NCBI GenBank assembly: GCA_017416665.1
Contig: JAFQBO010000352.1
Location: 1 to 10,078, forward strand
Length of the DNA: 10,078 nt
DNA from: Oscillospiraceae bacterium
GTDB lineage: Bacteria > Bacillota > Clostridia > Oscillospirales > Ruminococcaceae
Direction: 5' to 3'
The notes under the pieces were generated by a model. It was not told the origin of the DNA and searched no databases. It worked only from the letters and a program-made list of their open reading frames with translations. A program made the translations under genes and the position numbers. Positions 5,932 through 10,078 of this stretch are shown here, in pieces (positions within the stretch are counted from its first letter, which is position 1; every line of letters begins with the position of its first letter).

Positions 5932-5933
5932 TT

Positions 5934-6482
5934 TTATTCATCCTTTCCTGCTTTGCAGTACACTGATATTTTAATTTTACCATATTTTCGTACATTTTTC
6001 AACATCAAACCGTCAATTTCTTCCGGCAAATCAAGATTTTTTTCATATTCACAAATTATCTTGCCGTTTTCTTCCAGAATATTAGGCAAAATAGGCAAAA
6101 TTTCCTGTAGAATTCCCTTGTTATATGGTGGATCAAGGAATATAAAATCAAATTTATTTGAGGTTGTACTTGCAAAATCGATACCGTTCATATTTAAAAC
6201 AGTCGATTTTGAGGTAAATTCTGTTTTTTCCAGATTTCTTTTGATAACCTCAACTGCTTTTCTTGAATTGTCTGTAAATACAGCTGATCTTGCACCACGG
6301 CTTAATGCCTCAATACCAAGCTGTCCTGTTCCTGCAAACAGATCAAGAACACATGAATCGAACAAATCAAACTGAATTGCCGAAAAAATAGCTTCCTTGA
6401 CCTTATCTGTTGTAGGACGTACATCAAGACCTTCAAGTGTTTCAAGTCTTCTGCCCTTTGCAATTCCTGTAATAACTCTCAT
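5934..6482 (-). CDS. rsmD: 16S rRNA (guanine(966)-N2)-methyltransferase RsmD
   Basis: SAM-dependent methyltransferase that modifies G966 of 16S rRNA (E. coli numbering) during 30S assembly. From the chosen start the protein has 182 residues, the usual size. The SAM-binding motif DLFAGTG is at 47-53, followed by LGIEALSRGA, and the catalytic DPPY tetrapeptide of N6/N2 amino-methyltransferases is at 117-120. The opening MRVITGIAKGRRL matches the normal N-terminus of the family. I therefore prefer the ATG at 6482 to the in-frame GTG at 6491, which falls inside the Shine-Dalgarno sequence (GAGGTGG, six bases before the ATG). The gene follows uvrC by 12 bases, and the uvrC stop codon touches its ribosome binding site. 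It runs into coaD with a two-base gap. Confidence 0.95.
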   Translation of the reverse strand: MRVITGIAKGRRLETLEGLDVRPTTDKVKEAIFSAIQFDLFDSCVLDLFAGTGQLGIEALSRGARSAVFTDNSRKAVEVIKRNLEKTEFTSKSTVLNMNGIDFASTTSNKFDFIFLDPPYNKGILQEILPILPNILEENGKIICEYEKNLDLPEEIDGLMLKNVRKYGKIKISVYCKAGKDE

Positions 6483-6494
6483 ATGTTCCACCTC

Positions 6495-8315
6495 TTACAA
6501 ACTCTGAATTAAATTGTATAAATTATTTGCCGTTTCCATGTTTACACCGGCTTTTTTTGCAAGTTCTTCTGCTGATGCTTTTTTGAGTGATTCCATTGTT
6601 TTGTATTCCAGTATAAGCTTCTGTGCTTTTTTTATACCTATACCCTTGACTTTGGTAAGTTCAAAGCTGAAGCTTTTTTTTGTGTGTTTTGACTTCATAT
6701 AGGATATGGCAAATCTGTGTACCTCATCCTGTATTTTTGTCATAAGAATGAATGCCTGTGATTTTTTTGAAACTGAAATTTCACCGCCGTCTGTTGCGAT
6801 TGCACGGGTTCTGTGTTTATTGTCCTTTACAAGACCATAAACAGGAATATCCAGATTAAAATGACGCATAACCTTCATTACTGCGGAAACATGACCTTTA
6901 CCACCGTCAAGCAGTATCAGATCAGGTTTTGTACGAAAGCCCTCATCAGAACCGTTGAAATACTCATTAAAACGTCTTTCAAGAACTTCCTGCATACAGG
7001 CGTAGTCGTTCTGAATAAGTGAATCTTTTATTGAAAAACGTTTATATGCTTTCTTATAAGGACGACCGTTTCTGAAAACAATCATGCCGGCCACAAGTGA
7101 TGACGAGGACAAATTGGAAATATCATACGACTCTATATACTCTGGCGGCTTTGGAAGTCCAAGAATTTTGCCGAGTTCCTCTACTGCTGCTATTTCCTTT
7201 CCGGTACGGTCATTACGGATTGATAAGTACTCCTCAGCATTTGATTTTGACATCATCACATATTTTAAAAGATTGCCCTTCTGAGGAAAAGTAAATCTGA
7301 CACTGTGTCCGCATTTTTCGGAAACAGCTGTTTTCAGGAGTTCAGCATTTTCCTGAGTTTCGTCAACAATAATATTTTTCGGCACATCTTCATGCGAAAG
7401 ATAGTACATACTCAGAAAGCTTTCGGTCAGTGTTTCGTCATACTCATTTTTGGAAAAAGGAAAAATAAGCTTGTCTGAAAGTCGTCCGTTGCGGTACTTT
7501 AATATGGATATGCATGCTCCGTTTGCACTGACAGATGAAGCAACAAAGTCAGCACTCTTTAAATCATCATCAAAAATTTTCTGTTTTTCACCTGCTTTTG
7601 AAATTGCCTTTATTCTGTCACGAATTCTTGCTGCTTTTTCAAAATCAAGATTTTCGGAAGCTTTCAGCATCTGTTCTTCAAGTATCTTCACTGAAATTTC
7701 ACTTCCGTTATTTATATATTCTCTCACCTGCTGAATAATTTCTGCATATTCTGACGGTGTTATGTCGTTCTGACATAATCCGATACACTGATTTATGTGA
7801 AAATTAAGACAGGGACGTATATTCTTTTTTTTGTTTTCAAAATTATATTTACAGGTCGGCAGTTTAAAAAGTCTGTTTATTTCGTCAACAGTCTCACTTG
7901 CCGTAAAAGCACTCATGTATGGGCCGAAATACTCCCCTTTTGACTGTGTATTTTTTTCAAAAGTAACTCTCGGATAAACGCCTTTTGAAATTTTTATATA
8001 AAAATAACCCTTGTCGTCCTTTAAAAGAATATTGTATTTTGGCTTATGCTGTTTTATCAGACTACATTCAAGAATAAGTGCCTCGGATTCGCTGTCAGTA
8101 ACAATAAAGTCATAGTCATACACATTTTCAACCATCTGATGCACTTTCGGCGTATGATTCGGATTATTTCTGAAATAGCTTGTGACACGTTTCTTTAAAT
8201 TTTTGGCTTTACCTATATATATAATCTCGTTATCTTTGTTTTTCATCAGATAAACACCCGGAGAAACTGTAAGTCTGGATGTCTTTTGCTGAAGAAAAGG
8301 CAATCGTTCATTCAT
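6495..8315 (-). CDS. uvrC: UvrABC system protein C (excinuclease subunit)
   Basis: Dual-incision nuclease of nucleotide excision repair. Recruited by UvrB, it cuts on both sides of the lesion. The 606 residues match the family norm of about 600. Domains in order: GIY-YIG nuclease (GVY at 20-22, YIG at 33-35; 3' incision); a four-cysteine cluster (Cys155, 169, 177, 181), the candidate Fe-S ligands of UvrC proteins; a UVR motif for UvrB binding at about 211-240; an RNase H-like nuclease for the 5' incision with Asp398 (YDIS), Asp437 (NDYA), Asp470 (LLDGGKGH) and His533 (VHRFAI); and two helix-hairpin-helix motifs at 553-606. The protein appears complete and catalytically intact. The ATG at 8315 follows GGAGG at five bases. 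It is the first of the tightly packed uvrC-rsmD-coaD genes and lies 34 bases after the acyl-CoA synthetase, with no clear promoter in the gap. Confidence 0.98.
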   Translation of the reverse strand: MNERLPFLQQKTSRLTVSPGVYLMKNKDNEIIYIGKAKNLKKRVTSYFRNNPNHTPKVHQMVENVYDYDFIVTDSESEALILECSLIKQHKPKYNILLKDDKGYFYIKISKGVYPRVTFEKNTQSKGEYFGPYMSAFTASETVDEINRLFKLPTCKYNFENKKKNIRPCLNFHINQCIGLCQNDITPSEYAEIIQQVREYINNGSEISVKILEEQMLKASENLDFEKAARIRDRIKAISKAGEKQKIFDDDLKSADFVASSVSANGACISILKYRNGRLSDKLIFPFSKNEYDETLTESFLSMYYLSHEDVPKNIIVDETQENAELLKTAVSEKCGHSVRFTFPQKGNLLKYVMMSKSNAEEYLSIRNDRTGKEIAAVEELGKILGLPKPPEYIESYDISNLSSSSLVAGMIVFRNGRPYKKAYKRFSIKDSLIQNDYACMQEVLERRFNEYFNGSDEGFRTKPDLILLDGGKGHVSAVMKVMRHFNLDIPVYGLVKDNKHRTRAIATDGGEISVSKKSQAFILMTKIQDEVHRFAISYMKSKHTKKSFSFELTKVKGIGIKKAQKLILEYKTMESLKKASAEELAKKAGVNMETANNLYNLIQSL

Positions 8316-8349
8316 AATTTCCTCCGGGTTTATCTTTTAGAACTTGTTC

Positions 8350-10026
8350 TTATTTATTTTCAGCCTTAGCCATATCTTTCATATGAATTTCCTTACGTTT
8401 GATTTTACCGCTGAATGTCTTAGGAAGTTCCTCAACATATTCAACGATACGAGGATACTTGTAAGGCGCTGTTACATGCTTTACATGTTCCTGAATTTCC
8501 TTTGTGAGTTCATCACTCGGTGTATAGCCCTTTGCAAGAACGACAGTTGCTTTTACTACCTGTCCTCTTATCGGATCAGGAGCACCGGTGATGGCACATT
8601 CGACAACTGCCGGATGTTCAAGTACAGCACTTTCTACTTCAAAAGGTCCTATGCGGTATCCGGAGCATTTAATTACATCATCATTTCTGCCCATAAACCA
8701 GTAGTTACCGTCTTCATCAACAACAGCAACATCACCGGTATCGTAATAAGCACCACCGAGAATTTCCTCAGTCATTTCAGGGTTGTGATAGTAACCTGTA
8801 AAAAGTCCGACAGGCGGATTTGACTTTACATCATTTACAATGATAGTACCTTCTTCACCCGGTTTGCACTCCTCACCATTTTCGTTGATGACCTTTATAT
8901 CATAAAGCGGTGCAGGCTTGCCCGTAGAACCTGCTGATGGTTCAAGCCACTTGAAATTTGCAATCAGCACAGTACCTTCGGATTGTCCGAAGCCTTCACG
9001 GAGCTTTAAACCGGTAAGCTTGTACCAGTCATTGAAAACCTGTGGATTAAGCGGTTCACCCGCAATACAGCATGTCTTTATACATGAAAGATCAAACTTT
9101 TCAACATCTTCCTGTAACATGAATCTGAACATTGTCGGAGGTGCACAGAAGGTAGTAACCTTGTACTCTGTAATCTTTTTCAGCAGATTAAGCGGAACGA
9201 ACTTATCCATATCATATGCAAAAATTGTAGCACCACAAATCCACTGTCCGTAGATTTTACCCCAGCCGAATTTTGCCCAGCCTGAATCGGAAACACTCAT
9301 ATGGAGTTTGTTTTCCTGTACCTGCTGCCAGTATTTTGCGGTTACGATATGTCCCAGAGGATGGGCAAAGTTATGCTGTACCATTTTTGGCATACCTGTC
9401 GTACCGGAAGTAAAGTACACAAGCATTATATCATTCCATTTGTTTGCATCTTCACCTGTCGGTCTTTCAAAAGTATCAGGATACTTGGCAATTTCGTCCT
9501 CAAAGAAATCCCAGCCATCACGTTTATCTGCAACAATTGTTTTGAATTTGAGTGACGCAATTTCAGGTGCTGCCAGTTCGGTCTGTTCAGCAATATAATC
9601 GTCATTTATGCAGACTATACCAGTAATTTCAGCGGCATTACCTCTGTAAACTATATCTTTTTTACTCAGCAGGAGTGTTGCAGGAATTACAACTGCACCA
9701 ATTTTATGAAGTGCCGTTGCACAAACCCAGTATTCCCATCGTCTGCGTAAAACAAGCATAACAACAGAACCTTTTTTTACGCCTTTGGCTTTAAAATAGT
9801 TTGCAGTACGGTTTGAAAGCTTTGAAATTTCAGTGAATGTAAACTTATGTTCCTCGCCGTGATCATTACACCATACAAGTGCCATTTTTTCCGGCTCAAG
9901 TCTTGCCCATTCATCCACAACGTCATAACCGAAATTGAAGTTTTCAGGCACATTTACCTTGTAGTTTTCTTTAAAATCTTCATAGCTTTCAAATTCTGTT
10001 CTGGGTAAATACTTTTCTAATAACAT
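8350..10026 (-). CDS. AMP-forming acyl-CoA synthetase (medium-chain/ACSM-like)
   Basis: Member of the ANL adenylate-forming superfamily that activates a carboxylic acid with ATP and transfers it to CoA. The 558 residues include the P-loop-like A3 motif YFTSGTTGMPK (204-214), the A5 motif GFGQSE (345-350), A7 YDTGD (428-432), the A8 hinge around GRNDDVIKCSGYRIGP (446-461) and A10 with catalytic Lys541 (SGKIKRKE). The block DSGWAKFGWGKIYGQW (247-262), followed by CAPPTMFRFM, resembles medium-chain ACSM enzymes more than acetyl-CoA synthetase or long-chain FadD. A short- or medium-chain, branched or aromatic acid is therefore likely; the substrate is inference. No signal peptide or membrane segment is seen. 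GGAG lies six bases before the ATG at 10026. No strong terminator separates it from uvrC, so read-through into the DNA repair gene is plausible even though the functions are unrelated. Confidence 0.93.
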   Translation of the reverse strand: MLLEKYLPRTEFESYEDFKENYKVNVPENFNFGYDVVDEWARLEPEKMALVWCNDHGEEHKFTFTEISKLSNRTANYFKAKGVKKGSVVMLVLRRRWEYWVCATALHKIGAVVIPATLLLSKKDIVYRGNAAEITGIVCINDDYIAEQTELAAPEIASLKFKTIVADKRDGWDFFEDEIAKYPDTFERPTGEDANKWNDIMLVYFTSGTTGMPKMVQHNFAHPLGHIVTAKYWQQVQENKLHMSVSDSGWAKFGWGKIYGQWICGATIFAYDMDKFVPLNLLKKITEYKVTTFCAPPTMFRFMLQEDVEKFDLSCIKTCCIAGEPLNPQVFNDWYKLTGLKLREGFGQSEGTVLIANFKWLEPSAGSTGKPAPLYDIKVINENGEECKPGEEGTIIVNDVKSNPPVGLFTGYYHNPEMTEEILGGAYYDTGDVAVVDEDGNYWFMGRNDDVIKCSGYRIGPFEVESAVLEHPAVVECAITGAPDPIRGQVVKATVVLAKGYTPSDELTKEIQEHVKHVTAPYKYPRIVEYVEELPKTFSGKIKRKEIHMKDMAKAENK

Positions 10027-10070
10027 ATTTTTCTCCGTTCCGCTGCCTGGAGGTACGCTGTACTATATGC

Positions 10071-10076
10071 AGTATA
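10071..10076 (-). promoter_or_regulatory. Possible -10 box of the acyl-CoA synthetase promoter
   Basis: On the minus strand TATACT occurs at the window edge, about 45 bases before the start codon, a sensible distance for a -10 element. Any -35 box would lie beyond the window, so this is only suggestive. Confidence 0.25.
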
Positions 10077-10078
10077 TC

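Noticed and set aside
5878..6375. 165-codon open frame on the plus strand across the coaD/rsmD junction
   Set aside because: It is antisense to two well-supported genes, has low-complexity Ser/Phe/Ile-rich translation typical of a shadow frame, and lacks a ribosome binding site or promoter.
6483..6491. GTG start for RsmD three codons upstream
   Set aside because: The GTG overlaps the Shine-Dalgarno sequence itself, and the family begins with MRVI, which corresponds to the ATG at 6482.
8335..8352. Hairpin AGAACAAGTTCT between the acyl-CoA synthetase and uvrC as a terminator
   Set aside because: The five-pair stem would have only a two-base loop and there is no proper U-tract, so it is unlikely to terminate transcription.
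8344..8823. 159-codon plus-strand frame opposite the acyl-CoA synthetase
   Set aside because: Antisense shadow of a strongly conserved AMP-binding enzyme; the Phe/Cys-rich translation has no recognisable family.
1..10078. Mobile element, prophage or CRISPR content
   Set aside because: No transposase, integrase, terminal inverted repeats, regular spaced repeats or tRNA attachment site was seen; all protein genes are chromosomal housekeeping or conserved genes with similar codon use.

Overview
The window looks like a chromosomal segment from a low-GC Clostridia member, most likely Ruminococcaceae/Oscillospirales (a Ruminococcus-like genome). This rests on the AT-rich codon use, the strong AGGAGG-type ribosome binding sites, the near-consensus sigma-A-type promoters, the uvrC-rsmD-coaD gene order and a DUF1292 protein. 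No prophage, insertion sequence, CRISPR array or tRNA was seen.

Layout. Positions 1-3277 (minus strand) hold a two-gene type IIA topoisomerase operon: a divergent GyrB/ParE-like subunit followed after 17 bases by a GyrA/ParC-like subunit that runs out of the window. It has its own promoter at 3315-3343. Positions 3353-4107 (minus) contain no convincing gene. They form a self-contained transcription unit with a good promoter, about 755 transcribed bases rich in long nested helices, and a strong intrinsic terminator. I read this as a large structured non-coding RNA. It resembles the ornate large RNA classes (ROOL, GOLLD, OLE) in size and organisation, but I cannot assign it to one by eye. Positions 4200-4602 (plus) carry a small acidic DUF1292 protein behind a consensus promoter. 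Positions 4612-4847 (plus) hold a second promoter and a roughly 200-base RNA that fits 6S RNA (ssrS). A symmetric terminator at 4889-4920 lies between these plus-strand genes and the minus-strand genes that follow.

Positions 4919-10026 (minus) form a compact run, in transcription order: an AMP-forming acyl-CoA synthetase, uvrC (excision repair nuclease), rsmD (16S rRNA guanine-N2 methyltransferase), coaD (phosphopantetheine adenylyltransferase) and a coiled-coil protein of unknown function. The uvrC-rsmD-coaD genes are nearly contiguous, with 12- and 2-base gaps. The coiled-coil gene sits behind an AT-only hairpin with a U-tract that may attenuate read-through.

The protein genes are ordinary housekeeping genes. 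The unusual part is the 3.3-4.9 kb section, where a large structured RNA and a 6S-like RNA lie within 1.6 kb. The topoisomerase pair is also clearly diverged from canonical gyrase and Topo IV at several motif positions.
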